DNA of 64,000 nt, from the NCBI RefSeq assembly GCF_028606985.1, contig NZ_CP117416.1, positions 561,501 to 625,500 of the forward strand, in the 5' to 3' direction. Every line of letters begins with the position of its first letter. The stretch's first letter is position 1. Made by a program: the position numbers and the translations under genes. Positions 26,096-35,945 of this stretch are shown one piece after another. This DNA is from Paenibacillus kyungheensis (lineage in GTDB: Bacteria > Bacillota > Bacilli > Paenibacillales > Paenibacillaceae). The notes under the pieces are model-generated. The model was not told the origin of the DNA. It saw nothing but the letters and a program-made list of their open reading frames with translations, and did no database searches.

Positions 26096-26770
26096 ATGAG
26101 TGTTCCGTCTAATATTCGAATCGTGCTTGTCGATGATCAGCCGATTGTACGTCAAGGATTACAGTATATTATTAATGCTCAATCGGATATGGAATGTGTT
26201 GGTGAAGCCAGTAATGGACATCAGGCGTTAGAAGTTACAATAGAGCAACAGCCTGATATGGTATTGATGGATATTCAGATGCCTGAATGCTCTGGGTTAG
26301 AAGCAACAGAACAGATTTTGCGTGTATTGCCTGATATGAAGATTGTATTGCTGACTACTTTTGATGTGCAAGACTATATTAAGGAAGGCATTCGCGCAGG
26401 GGCTAGCGGATTTCTACTCAAAGACGCAGATACTCAAGAATTACTGGCAGGGATTCGTGCAGTGTATAAAGGAGAAGCATTGTACAAAACACCGCTAGCA
26501 AGCAAAGCACTCGCTGAAGCACTTAAAAAGGCAGAACCAGCACCGCCATCAACTCCCGCCAAGTATGAACTGATCGAACCGTTAACCGATCAAGAATTGA
26601 TTGTGTTACAACAAATGGCGTATGGCAAACGTAATTCAGAGATTGCACTGGCGCTACACATTTCACATGGCACTGTTAAAACGCATGCTCATCGTATTTT
26701 TCAAAAGTTGGATGTGGAAGATCGGACACAAGCTGTTGTGCTAGCGATACGCCAAGGATTGGTCAAGTAA
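26096..26770 (+). CDS. NarL/FixJ response regulator
   Basis: 224 residues. Receiver domain with acidic pair VDDQP, phospho-acceptor Asp in MVLMDIQMPE and Lys in GFLLKDAD. C-terminal LuxR HTH LTDQELIVLQQMAYGKRNSE ... HGTVKTHAHRIFQKL. Cognate partner of the preceding kinase. Likely binds the CAAGTAGAyGTATA boxes upstream of its own operon and of the membrane protein gene at 26894. Confidence 0.93.
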   Translation: MSVPSNIRIVLVDDQPIVRQGLQYIINAQSDMECVGEASNGHQALEVTIEQQPDMVLMDIQMPECSGLEATEQILRVLPDMKIVLLTTFDVQDYIKEGIRAGASGFLLKDADTQELLAGIRAVYKGEALYKTPLASKALAEALKKAEPAPPSTPAKYELIEPLTDQELIVLQQMAYGKRNSEIALALHISHGTVKTHAHRIFQKLDVEDRTQAVVLAIRQGLVK

Positions 26771-26824
26771 TTGATGTTGATGTATATCGCTAGATAGATC
26801 AATGGATGCTCAAAGATCAATCTG

Positions 26825-26860
26825 CAAGTAGACGTATACATACTGTTGAATCTTTAGAAT
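26825..26860 (+). promoter_or_regulatory. promoter with response-regulator-like box (target gene)
   Basis: CAAGTAGACGTATA (26825-26838), 16 nt, TAGAAT (26855-26860): same element and spacing as upstream of the kinase gene at 24851. Confidence 0.55.
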
Positions 26861-26893
26861 AAAGGTATAACCACATTCTAAGGAGGTCAACAT

Positions 26894-27379
26894 ATGTATT
26901 CTAATATAGTTACAACATTACTTGTGATTGGTATGATCATCTGGATTGTTTTACGTCAATTGCGTCCCAAACCGGTCAAAAAATTATTTTTTATTGTGTT
27001 GCCATTGATTGCTTTGTATGAGGTGTATCAGACATTTCCCCGGCAACAGGTGCCTGTAACGCAGTGGATCGAGTGTATCTTAGTGGTCGTAGCTGCTTTG
27101 ATCGCTGGAACGATTCAGGCATGGCACAGCAAAGTATATATTCAGAATCATATTGTGTATGTTCAAGGCACTACGATTACATTGATTACATGGGCAAGCT
27201 TTATATTGATTCGAATCGCATTAGGTTTTGCTTTCGGAGAGTTCACAACAGGGTATCATCGTATTCAGTGGATATTGTGGGTCGGCATTGCTGTTATTTT
27301 CGCTACACGTAGTTTAATATTATATGCCAAATTTCCTGAGATCAAGCATGTATTTGCACCTTCCAAAGTTAACGGATAG
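26894..27379 (+). CDS. small multi-span membrane protein, CcdC/DUF1453-like
   Basis: 161 residues with five hydrophobic segments; the first is preceded by AAGGAGG. Pattern WIVLRQLRPKPVKK after the first helix and TITLITWASFILIRI later resemble CcdC-like/DUF1453 membrane proteins. It shares the 14-bp promoter box with the kinase/regulator operon and is therefore the best candidate for a regulated output of that system. Function unknown. Confidence 0.75.
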   Translation: MYSNIVTTLLVIGMIIWIVLRQLRPKPVKKLFFIVLPLIALYEVYQTFPRQQVPVTQWIECILVVVAALIAGTIQAWHSKVYIQNHIVYVQGTTITLITWASFILIRIALGFAFGEFTTGYHRIQWILWVGIAVIFATRSLILYAKFPEIKHVFAPSKVNG

Positions 27380-27399
27380 ATGAACTGATATGTATATAA

Positions 27400-27446
27400 A
27401 GAAGCACTCGTATAAGATGATTATCCCATCTTGTATGGGTGCTTTT
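27400..27446 (+). terminator. intrinsic terminator
   Basis: GAAGCACTCGTATAAGATG pairs imperfectly with CATCTTGTATGGGTGCTTTT, followed by T-rich sequence. Confidence 0.7.
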
Positions 27447-27583
27447 GCTATGGGTATCCCTTTATTTGTAATAAAGTATAAATATAAAGAAATAATGTAT
27501 TGTACTTGAAAGAGGATTATGCAATATTTAGAAGGACACGTTTGGCTTTGGATGAACATTACACATTCAGAGGGAGTTATATA

Positions 27584-28954
27584 ATGAAAAATTGGCACAA
27601 AAAAATGCTTTCGCTTGTTTTGGCAGCAGGATTACTTGCGACAGCTTCACCTGCGATGGCAGCGACAGCTTCACAGCCATTAATCGTGAAAGTGAACGAT
27701 CAGAAGGTTCAGTACAGTAAAGGAATAGCACCAACAGTTCAGCAGAAAGTGACAATGGTTCCACTTCGTTCAACATTGCAAGCGATGAAGATTCAATTGT
27801 CCAACGTATCCAAAGATAGCATTACCGTTGTAGCCAATGGTAAAAGTGTAACCGTTAAAAGTAAACTGGCTAAAATCAATGGTACTGCATATGTGCCTAT
27901 TCGTACCTTTGCTGAATTAACTGGATATACTGTGATTTGGAATGCCAAAACACATACGATTCAGTTGACTTCACCTCCTGCTACACCTACTCTTCCTGTA
28001 GAAGAAAATACGCCTCCAGTAGATACAACGGTTGCTCCTACAGAGAATACAGCACCACCAGTAGTGACTCCAGACCCTAGCAGTACGATAACACCAACAC
28101 CTGCACCATCTACAGAAACTGCCGATACAGGTGGTCGTGGATTTATGTGGGAAGTACAAAATAACGGAAATACCGTGTACTTGGTCGGTTCGATACATAT
28201 TGCCAATGAAAGTTTTTATCCGCTACGCAAAGAATATGAGCAAGCTTTCGCAGAAGCTAATTATCTTGGCGTAGAAGTAGACATTACACAGATATCGGAT
28301 GAAGCGATGCAACAACGTGTTTTGGAAATCGGTGAGTACAAAGATGGAAGCAGATTGCAAGATCATCTATCTACGTATACGTATGCCAAATTAGGTAAAG
28401 CACTTCTAGCGAATGATTGGAAACGCGATGCGTTAGATCATTTCAAACCATGGGTTGCAGAAATGATTGTAAGTTCTTTTGCTCCAAGCGATCCAGAATA
28501 CAAATCAGCAGATGGCATTGATCTACACTTTATCCAAAAAGCTGTAGAACGCAAAATCACAGTGATGGAATTAGAATCACAAGATTCTCAGCTTATGATG
28601 CTCAATAACTTCTCTGATGAATTACAAGAACAAATGTTATATTCGACACTGTATGATCTGGACAATCCTAATCAAGCCGATCTGAATGAAAATACAGATG
28701 AAGCCGCAGAAATGTGGAAAACAGGCGATGAGAAAAAATTGCTAGAATTAACAAACAGTACAGCTGGTAATGAAGAATATAATAAAGCAATGCTGGTTAA
28801 TCGCAATATTGGAATGGCGCAAAAAATTGATGGCTATCTAAAAAGCGGTGGCAACCAGAAATACTTTATCGTTGTCGGTGCGGCTCATTATCTAGGTAAC
28901 GATGGTATTATTCACTTGCTTGAGAAAAAAGGATATACCGTTACAAGAAAATAA
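27584..28954 (+). CDS. secreted TraB/GumN-family protein with copper-amine-oxidase-N domain
   Basis: 456 residues from ATG 27584 (AGAGGGAG upstream). Signal peptide MKNWHKKMLSLVLAAGLLAT ending near ASPAMA. Residues about 33-130 form a copper amine oxidase N-terminal-like domain (MVPLRSTLQAM, AYVPIRTFAELTGY), common in Paenibacillus wall proteins. A Pro/Thr linker of about 50 residues follows. The C-terminal part is TraB/GumN: YLVGSIHIANESFYP, LGVEVDI and the final VVGAAHYLGNDGI. GxxH-type motifs are preserved, consistent with the proposed metal-dependent hydrolase fold. Role outside the cell unknown. Confidence 0.88.
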   Translation: MKNWHKKMLSLVLAAGLLATASPAMAATASQPLIVKVNDQKVQYSKGIAPTVQQKVTMVPLRSTLQAMKIQLSNVSKDSITVVANGKSVTVKSKLAKINGTAYVPIRTFAELTGYTVIWNAKTHTIQLTSPPATPTLPVEENTPPVDTTVAPTENTAPPVVTPDPSSTITPTPAPSTETADTGGRGFMWEVQNNGNTVYLVGSIHIANESFYPLRKEYEQAFAEANYLGVEVDITQISDEAMQQRVLEIGEYKDGSRLQDHLSTYTYAKLGKALLANDWKRDALDHFKPWVAEMIVSSFAPSDPEYKSADGIDLHFIQKAVERKITVMELESQDSQLMMLNNFSDELQEQMLYSTLYDLDNPNQADLNENTDEAAEMWKTGDEKKLLELTNSTAGNEEYNKAMLVNRNIGMAQKIDGYLKSGGNQKYFIVVGAAHYLGNDGIIHLLEKKGYTVTRK

Positions 28955-29019
28955 CAGTATAGTTAGCGTAAACATAAGTATGATCTTAGATTCAACAATA
29001 TCCAAAACATAAACGTGCT

Positions 29020-29062
29020 CCAAAAAACCACCTCATTCTGTAGTGAATGGAGTGGTTTTTTG
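29020..29062 (+). terminator. intrinsic terminator
   Basis: AAAAAACCACCTCATTC pairs with GAATGGAGTGGTTTTTT (one small mismatch) with a T-run. Confidence 0.8.
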
Positions 29063-29120
29063 TTGCAAATACAACATAAATAAGATATATTTAAAAAAGA
29101 ATAATTGTTGCATTTACAAC
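29062..29120 (+). promoter_or_regulatory. paired MarR-type operators
   Basis: Two 14-mers with palindromic ends, GTTGCAAATACAAC (29062-29075) and GTTGCATTTACAAC (29107-29120), lie 45 bp apart just ahead of the marR start. Each has GTTG/CAAC arms around a 6-bp core. They are good candidates for autoregulation by the MarR protein. Confidence 0.6.
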
Positions 29121-29140
29121 AAAAATAAAAGGAGCTCATT

Positions 29141-29602
29141 ATGAAAGAAATTCTTCGAGAAATCGGAATGATCGCTAGAGCGTTAGATAGCATTAGCAAT
29201 ATTGAATTTAAAGAGTATGCACTCACCAAAGGTCAATATTTGTATCTGGTGCGTATCTATGAAAATCCTGGGATTATTCAAGAAAAATTAGCTGAAATGA
29301 TCAAAGTCGATCGTACCACTGCTGCGCGTGCAATCAAAAATTTAGAAGAGAATGGATTTGTACAAAAAAAAGAAGATCCGCATAACAAAAAAATCAAAAA
29401 GCTTTTTCCTACAGTGAAAGGAGAACAGATTTATCCTGTGATCAAAAAAGAAAATGATTATTCTAATCTGATGGCACTGGAAGGATTGTCAGAGCAAGAG
29501 AATGACCTACTGTTCGAGCTTCTACAAAAAGTAAGAAAAAACGTAGAAAAAGATTGGACGTTTGTCAAAAAAGGCAATAAACGAAATTACGAATCATCGT
29601 GA
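29141..29602 (+). CDS. MarR-family regulator
   Basis: 153 residues; winged HTH at about residues 30-100 (QGYL-type helix, then VDRTTAARAIKNLEENGFVQ and KKIKKLFPTVKGEQ). ATG 29141 follows AAAGGAGCTC. Divergent neighbours are absent; it is cotranscribed with the acetyltransferase 18 nt downstream. Ligand unknown. Confidence 0.92.
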   Translation: MKEILREIGMIARALDSISNIEFKEYALTKGQYLYLVRIYENPGIIQEKLAEMIKVDRTTAARAIKNLEENGFVQKKEDPHNKKIKKLFPTVKGEQIYPVIKKENDYSNLMALEGLSEQENDLLFELLQKVRKNVEKDWTFVKKGNKRNYESS

Positions 29603-30155
<553 letters not shown>

Positions 30156-30173
30156 GAATAGAATCGGATTCGA

Positions 30174-30725
30174 TCAGTATGAAAATTTCGCAGTGTACGC
30201 ATTCATTTCTTTATGGAACTGTGTAAGTAATTTGTTGGCAATCGCTAATTGAGTATTTGCTTTTTTGGATATGCTAGGATCTAATTTCTTGGTAGATAAA
30301 TATTTTTGGAAAAGAAGCATACCTTGTAGTTGATAGTTAGCACCTTTTACATATATTTTGTGCATACGAGCCAAGTCTTTGTTGGGTGTATAGACTTTTT
30401 GTACCCCTTTAACAAACTTTTTATAGTTCGGAAGAGCAATCCCTGTAATCTCTACATAAGAAGAACGATGATCTGAAGCTTTGAATTTTTTATTTTCTTT
30501 AAAAATAGTTAGAGCAATTTGTTCATATTCTTGCAGTGGTTCCAATTGATCGTCATAATCCACGTAGTCATGATACGCCTGCTTGTATTTGGCAGGAACT
30601 TGGCTATCATCATAACCATATTCAGAAGAAGTGGCTGCATGAGTAGATGGAAGAGGTGCAACCAATACCATACTTTGTACGATCAAAAAGGTGAGCGTTA
30701 CTATCCATAACAATCGAGCTTTCAC
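30174..30725 (-). CDS. secreted protein of a four-member local paralogue family (member 1)
   Basis: 183 residues from GTG 30725; AAAGGGGATTAT lies about 12 nt upstream, the same box-to-start layout as in the paralogues. Signal peptide ends near PLPSTHAATS. The mature part is helical and shares with the paralogues the pattern D-x-L-x-PLQEYEQIAL, a central LPNYKKFVKGVQKV, then MHKIYVKGANYQLQGMLLFQ and a C-terminal ...YTAKF. Function unknown; no enzymatic motif is visible. Confidence 0.8.
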   Translation of the reverse strand: MKARLLWIVTLTFLIVQSMVLVAPLPSTHAATSSEYGYDDSQVPAKYKQAYHDYVDYDDQLEPLQEYEQIALTIFKENKKFKASDHRSSYVEITGIALPNYKKFVKGVQKVYTPNKDLARMHKIYVKGANYQLQGMLLFQKYLSTKKLDPSISKKANTQLAIANKLLTQFHKEMNAYTAKFSY

Positions 30726-31017
30726 GTTACTATATAATCCCCTTTCGCTAATATATTTGAGAAGACTCATTATAACATAGGTTGATTTTGTCAGTTCCTG
30801 TTACTATTTGTATCGTCACTTTGCATTCTTTCTTTTAGAAAGTTAGCAAGCATATTCTAGTGTATATAGTGAATATAAGCAAATTTAATTGCTTGGTATA
30901 CATTGGAAACGGTTAACATATAAAGAATGAACATTTAGCGCACTGCTAAACATTGTAACAAGTTAAAGCGTTCGATATCGTGCTTGGCTATCTTGTTAAG
31001 GAAAAGGAAGTGTACAC

Positions 31018-31914
31018 ATGGTCAAAAGAGTAATTGTCACAGGTGGTAGTGGACTCGCTGGTAAATGGGTAGTACAAGAATTATTTGAGCAAGGATACGA
31101 AGTACTCAATTTAGACAAAGTTCCTTTGGATCATCCGCATGTACGGACACTGATTACAGACCTTACAGATGCAGGGCAAGTATTCAATGCGTTAGCCAGT
31201 CCTACGATTGATAAAAGTTACCATGAATCGATAGCACCGCAACCGATCGATGCCATTGTGCATCTAGCAGCAATTCCTCAAATTCACACGTATCCAGACA
31301 ACGAAGTGTATCGTATCAATGTGATGAGTACGTACAATATATTGGATGCCGCGACCAAATACAATATTCCTAAAGTCATTTTAGCTTCCAGTGAAACGAC
31401 GTACGGAACTTGTTTTGCAGACGAGCATCGTGATCCTGATTATTTCCCGCTCGATGAAGATTACAATATTAATCCGATGGATAGCTATGCTACATCCAAA
31501 GTGGTGAATGAAGTCACAGCCAAAGCTTTTCAGACCCGCACAGGTATAGATATCTATTGTTTTCGGATAGCCAATGTAATAGATCCTTCCAAATATGCTG
31601 ATTTCCCTGCTTACTTCGCAGATCCTATTCAGCGTAAACGGATTACTTGGAGCTATATTGATACTCGTGATCTAGCGCTAGCATGTAGGTTAGCTGTTGA
31701 AACCGATGGATTGGGATTTCAGGTAATGAATATTGCCGCAAATGATGTTTCTTCTGACAAACCAACCAAAGAATTGCTAGCTGCTTATTATCCAAATGTG
31801 CCTTTGAAAAAAGAACTGGATGAATATGAGACATTAGTGAGCAATACCAAAGTAAAAAGACTGCTCGGATTTGAACAACAACATTATTGGAGATCTTATG
31901 TAGATACCGAATAG
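31018..31914 (+). CDS. NAD-dependent epimerase/dehydratase (extended SDR)
   Basis: 298 residues. Rossmann motif TGGSGLAGKWV (residues 8-18), HLAAIPQ, catalytic SSETTYG and YATSK (Tyr-x3-Lys). Extended SDR like UDP-sugar epimerases or 4,6-dehydratases, but too short for assignment of a sugar substrate. Preceded by a AAGGAAG box. Monocistronic, between two members of the secreted family on the other strand. Confidence 0.9.
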   Translation: MVKRVIVTGGSGLAGKWVVQELFEQGYEVLNLDKVPLDHPHVRTLITDLTDAGQVFNALASPTIDKSYHESIAPQPIDAIVHLAAIPQIHTYPDNEVYRINVMSTYNILDAATKYNIPKVILASSETTYGTCFADEHRDPDYFPLDEDYNINPMDSYATSKVVNEVTAKAFQTRTGIDIYCFRIANVIDPSKYADFPAYFADPIQRKRITWSYIDTRDLALACRLAVETDGLGFQVMNIAANDVSSDKPTKELLAAYYPNVPLKKELDEYETLVSNTKVKRLLGFEQQHYWRSYVDTE

Positions 31915-31935
31915 GATTACTATACAAAATATAAT

Positions 31936-31971
31936 AAAAAGGGTGCGGCTGATCGTAGCTACACCCTTTTT
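31936..31971. terminator. bidirectional terminator
   Basis: AAAAAGGGTG pairs with CACCCTTTTT, extended by GCT/AGC. Confidence 0.85.
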
Positions 31972-32026
31972 GCTATCGTTCATTATCTAAAATGCTAAAT
32001 GATATTTTGCTGAACGAAGCGATTTA

Positions 32027-32614
32027 TTATGAAAATTGAGCATTGTACAAAGCGATTTTTTCGTTAAAGTCACTAATCAATAGCTGACCTTGAGTGAATT
32101 TTACATTCGCTTTTTTGATAATAGTGGGGTCTGGATTTAGTTTGGAAACGTATTTTTGAAAAAGGATCATTCCTTCTAATTGAAGAGTCGTTCCTTTAAT
32201 AAATTGGGCGTGCATAGTGGAAAGGTCGGTATTGTTAGGCTTGATTTGTTTGATTCCACTTAGAAATTTTTTGTAACTCGGGATCGCAATAGTCGTCATT
32301 TCGCTATAAGCTTGTTTGCGCGTAGATGCGAGTACTTTTTTATACTTATTTAGAATAGTGGCAGCTTTGGTCTCGTAAGGAACCCATTCTTTATATTGAT
32401 TATAGTAATCTACATAATCGTCAAAAGCCTGCTGTAATTCAGGTGCAACTTCATTATACGTATCATCTTCTACATAACCAGGTTCAGGTGCAGAAGGGCT
32501 ACCATTCGTTATAGTTGTATTGGTTGCTGCATGTATCGTAGCTGGCGAGTGAAACACAGGAATACACGTAAATAACACTACCATCATGATCACCAACAAC
32601 GATTGCTTTTTCAT
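32027..32614 (-). CDS. secreted protein of the local paralogue family (member 2)
   Basis: 195 residues from ATG 32614 (MKKQSLLVIMMVVLFT), AAAGGAG about 12 nt upstream. Signal peptide ends near SPATIHA. Core conserved with the other three: QAFDDYVDYYNQYKEWVPYE, IPSYKKFLSGIKQIKPNN, MHAQFIKGTTLQLEGMILFQ, KYVSKLNPDPTIIKKANVKF. The pattern suggests a helical bundle. Function unknown. Confidence 0.8.
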   Translation of the reverse strand: MKKQSLLVIMMVVLFTCIPVFHSPATIHAATNTTITNGSPSAPEPGYVEDDTYNEVAPELQQAFDDYVDYYNQYKEWVPYETKAATILNKYKKVLASTRKQAYSEMTTIAIPSYKKFLSGIKQIKPNNTDLSTMHAQFIKGTTLQLEGMILFQKYVSKLNPDPTIIKKANVKFTQGQLLISDFNEKIALYNAQFS

Positions 32615-32702
32615 AGACAATAAAGTCTCCTTTGTACCTTTTTTTCTATAAAAATCCATTTATAAAGGTATCATACCAGAAATAAAGCACAAAGAGGTAA
32701 CA

Positions 32703-33239
32703 CTAAAATAACACAATCCCTATGACGGCTGAACCGGCTATTACCATTAATGGATGAAGCTTGTATCGGACAATCGCCCAGAATGCTGCAATACCGATCA
32801 ATAATGTAGCGATTGTAGTCCAGCTCATAATCACATCTGCATGGTTAGACAGACCAAAATGGACCGCTGCATAAGCAATCAATCCGGTAATAATGGGGCG
32901 TAATCCGTAGAAAGACGATTGTACCCATATATTCGAATGAATTCGGTAAAAGAATGCTGCTAATATAATCACTACAATCAGCGAAGGAAGCACAATACCG
33001 CTTGTAGCGACAATAGCACCTGTTAACCCAGCAGTCTCATAACCGATTAAGGTGGCACTGTTGGTAGCAATCGGCCCCGGGGACATGCCTGCGAGTGAAA
33101 CAGTGCTTTGAAATTGCTCGTCAGTTAGCCATCCATATCGACTACATTCATACTGGATCATCGGAATAACTGCATAACCTCCGCCAAATGAGCTAAAGCC
33201 GATTTTCAAAAAGCTTAAAAATAATTGCCATAATACCAT
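32703..33239 (-). CDS. chromate transporter (CHR) half protein, second subunit
   Basis: 178 residues, about five or six membrane spans, with the CHR hallmark FSSFGGGYAVIPMIQYECSR near the N-terminus and GMSPGPIATNSATLIGYE. In short-chain CHR systems two half-length genes encode antiparallel partners. The first lies 12 nt upstream (33252-33902). Role: chromate efflux or another anion; the true physiological substrate in Firmicutes is often unknown. Confidence 0.9.
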   Translation of the reverse strand: MVLWQLFLSFLKIGFSSFGGGYAVIPMIQYECSRYGWLTDEQFQSTVSLAGMSPGPIATNSATLIGYETAGLTGAIVATSGIVLPSLIVVIILAAFFYRIHSNIWVQSSFYGLRPIITGLIAYAAVHFGLSNHADVIMSWTTIATLLIGIAAFWAIVRYKLHPLMVIAGSAVIGIVLF

Positions 33240-33251
33240 GATATCTCCCCC

Positions 33252-33902
33252 TTAGATATAATATTCAATCGTAGGTGGGATATGATCATGAGTCGCTTTT
33301 TCGGTACGGGCAGTTAATCCTAATTTCTTTTTGGCTTGAATAATTAAGATACCGATACCTAGTCCGAATAAAATCATAAAGATCGGATTCAAGCCTGTAA
33401 TCAGAAGAGTAATCAATGCTCCTGTAGCTACTACAATCGTAGAGCGATCAAATAATGCATTTTTCCCCATCCGATAAGCGGCAACAGCAATCAATCCGAT
33501 CACAGCACCATGTATTCCTTGAAAAGCAGCTTGCACTTTCGGTTGATCCTGAAAAACAGAATAAAAAGCACTGAGTGCAAATACGATAAAAAAGGTAGGT
33601 AATGTAATCCCGAGTACAGCAGCGATAGCACCGGGAATCTTACCCATCCGATATCCGAGAAAAGTCGAAGCATTCACTCCTACACCGCCGGGTGCAGAAC
33701 CTGCAATCGATAATAAATCGCTCATTTCCTGACCATCTATCCATTTTCGTTTCTGTACAACTTCTCGTTCTAATATCGGGATCATCGCATAGCCTCCGCC
33801 AAATGTAGCAGGGCCAATTTTGAAAAAGATCCAAAACAAATTCCATAGTAAATGTATTTTTAACTGAAGGGTTTCAGTCCAATAAGTTTTCATCACGTTC
33901 AC
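33252..33902 (-). CDS. chromate transporter (CHR) half protein, first subunit
   Basis: 216 residues with the CHR signatures GPATFGGGYAMIPILEREVV and IAGSAPGGVGVNASTFLGYR; five to six spans, then a cytoplasmic tail. Forms a two-gene operon with the downstream half protein. Start MNVMKTYWTETLQLK; the ATG at 33902 is the likely start, although ATG 33893 is also possible. Confidence 0.9.
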   Translation of the reverse strand: MNVMKTYWTETLQLKIHLLWNLFWIFFKIGPATFGGGYAMIPILEREVVQKRKWIDGQEMSDLLSIAGSAPGGVGVNASTFLGYRMGKIPGAIAAVLGITLPTFFIVFALSAFYSVFQDQPKVQAAFQGIHGAVIGLIAVAAYRMGKNALFDRSTIVVATGALITLLITGLNPIFMILFGLGIGILIIQAKKKLGLTARTEKATHDHIPPTIEYYI

Positions 33903-34213
33903 TCCACTCTTAGTTACCAGTATATCATCTTTTAATCATTTTGAAATAAACTTTGGAGGTTGATCTTGTAAATGTTTCTGATCATCCTTAAAACGTTTGC
34001 TTATAAATGAAAAATAAGCTATAAAATAAGTGTATTCATCTTCTTTTTTTCTCAATGATAAAAAGTGGTCAAGGTTATCGTTACACGTTACAATGAAGGC
34101 AGATTTTAACCTTGAAGCGGAGTCAGAGCGGTATAAACGGCGTGCTTTACGACTTCTTTATGATCCAATGTTGTCGCATGTATACTGCTATATGCTAGAG
34201 AAAGGAAGAACGT

Positions 34214-35413
34214 ATGAATACATTTCAATTTCCGATGAAAGTGGTCAAACGGCAAGTCTATGACCGGATAGCTACACAAGATCATATTTCCAAAACAGAG
34301 TTGCTGCAAGAAATGGATATTACGAGTAGTAGTCTGAATCGTATTCTGGATGAACTGACACGAGAAGGATGGATCAGTGAATCCGGACAAGGGCAATCTA
34401 CAGGCGGACGACGACCTACATTGTATCGTATCAATCCTACGCACCGCTATATTATAGGATTGGAGATTTCACGAGTCTATTCGGTATTGGGATTGTATGA
34501 TCTGCAAATGAATACGATTGTGTCGTATCGCTGGTTTATGGATGAACAGATGACTCCCGAGCGTCTGGTGGATTATGTAGAAGAACGAATCGATTGGATG
34601 CTCAATGATTATCAGTTAACGTTAAGTCAGATGATTGGTATAGGGATAGGAGCGGTAGGGCCTTTAGATCGAGCAAAAGGAATGATCTTGAATCCTGTTT
34701 ATTTTCCAGCGACAGGTTGGAAAGATGTAGCGATCTGCCAGATGATTAACGAGCGTACCGGATTAACAGCAGTGCTTGAAAATGGAGCCAATACAGCACT
34801 TATAGGCGAACATTGGGCAGTGCGAGATGAGAATATGCAACATATGTTATTTGTAAATGTGGGTGCAGGGATTCGTTCTGCGATGATGTCTGGCGGACAA
34901 TTAGTACGGGGTGCTGTTGATCGTGAAGGCTCGATTGGTCAGATGATTATTCAGACTGATGGAGAAAAATTACACGATCAAGGAAATTATGGCGCACTGG
35001 AAGCTTTTGCTTCGGTACAAGCGCTCGAACAGCAAGTCAGACAACGGGTGAAGTTAGGTATGGATATCTGGGAAGCGGCGCAAGAGTTAACACCGGAGCA
35101 GATTCATTTTGATACCTTAATTACTGGTCTGAATCAAGGCAATGTATTTTTACAAGAATTGTTTGCAAAATCTGCTAGTTATATGGGGATCGGGCTTGCT
35201 AATCTGATTAATATTTTATTGCCAGAGAAAGTAATTCTCGGTGGGGCATTGATCAATGCCGATCCTTCTTATTATGAACAGGCGATAGCAGTTGCTCGCA
35301 AAAAAGTAGGGTATGATAACAGTTACCAGCCGATCTTTTCTAAAGGAGTATTGCAAGAAAGAGCGGTGGCTGTGGGTGCGGCTGTGATGATTTTGCAACA
35401 AATGGAATTGTAA
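34214..35413 (+). CDS. ROK-family regulator lacking kinase and zinc motifs
   Basis: 399 residues, NagC/XylR type: N-terminal winged HTH (KTELLQEMDITSSSLNRILD) then a ROK fold (IGIGIGAVGPLDRAKG, VNVGAGIRSAMMSGGQLVRG, LPEKVILGGALI). The usual CxCGxxGCxE zinc motif is replaced by HDQGNYGALE. The catalytic Asp of the ENDAN motif is Gly (ENGANTALIGEHW). It is therefore very likely a pure transcription regulator with no glucokinase activity. No sugar operon is adjacent. AGAAAGGAAGAACGT precedes ATG 34214. Confidence 0.9.
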   Translation: MNTFQFPMKVVKRQVYDRIATQDHISKTELLQEMDITSSSLNRILDELTREGWISESGQGQSTGGRRPTLYRINPTHRYIIGLEISRVYSVLGLYDLQMNTIVSYRWFMDEQMTPERLVDYVEERIDWMLNDYQLTLSQMIGIGIGAVGPLDRAKGMILNPVYFPATGWKDVAICQMINERTGLTAVLENGANTALIGEHWAVRDENMQHMLFVNVGAGIRSAMMSGGQLVRGAVDREGSIGQMIIQTDGEKLHDQGNYGALEAFASVQALEQQVRQRVKLGMDIWEAAQELTPEQIHFDTLITGLNQGNVFLQELFAKSASYMGIGLANLINILLPEKVILGGALINADPSYYEQAIAVARKKVGYDNSYQPIFSKGVLQERAVAVGAAVMILQQMEL

Positions 35414-35499
35414 TCTAATCTGTTGGATTGACGCTGAGTCTGGTTGATGCTAACATGGCGGTGTGACATTACAATATCTGTATATTTGAGGAGAGAATA

Positions 35500-35859
35500 A
35501 TGATGAGTAACCACAACAACTTTCCGATCGAACTAGGGCAATTCCGCGATGATCTTGGATTGCTAGAAGACGAAGCATTTCAAAAAGGGTTTCTCATTTT
35601 GGATGAACAAGGTAATGAACATGATATGATGATCGTCAAAACATTTACGTATGATCAGATTCCGTATGCTCTTTTGTTACATAAAGAACCTTCACCGTTA
35701 GATGGTACGATTTTACGAGTGGAGTATGATGAGGGAGAAGACGAATTTTTCTTGAATCATATTACTGATGATGAAGAATGGCAACGTATGGGACAAGTGT
35801 ATGAAGTGATTATTCAGTTGAATAAAGACAATCCTCCTGCATCATCAAATGTAGAATAA
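35500..35859 (+). CDS. DUF1292-like protein
   Basis: 119 residues, acidic, with the DUF1292 pattern ILDEQGNEHDMMIVKTFTYD ... YALLLHKEPSPLDGTI ... FLNHITDDEEWQRMGQVYEV. Cytoplasmic, no membrane segment. Members are small conserved Firmicute proteins of unknown function (for example YrzB). Start ATGATG at 35500 follows GAGGAGA. Confidence 0.85.
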   Translation: MMSNHNNFPIELGQFRDDLGLLEDEAFQKGFLILDEQGNEHDMMIVKTFTYDQIPYALLLHKEPSPLDGTILRVEYDEGEDEFFLNHITDDEEWQRMGQVYEVIIQLNKDNPPASSNVE

Positions 35860-35900
35860 AGGTATATGATTTCGATATTGATCATGTGATATGTATACAG

Positions 35901-35936
35901 AAAGACCTTCCTCAAGTGATCAGGAAGGTCTTTTTT
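35901..35936. terminator. bidirectional terminator
   Basis: AAAGACCTTCCT pairs with AGGAAGGTCTTT around a 9-nt loop, followed by T6. Confidence 0.9.
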
Positions 35937-35945
35937 GCAATGTAA

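Noticed and set aside
34030-34263. 77-codon plus-strand frame
   Set aside because: Overlaps the start of the ROK gene in another frame and lacks a ribosome binding site.
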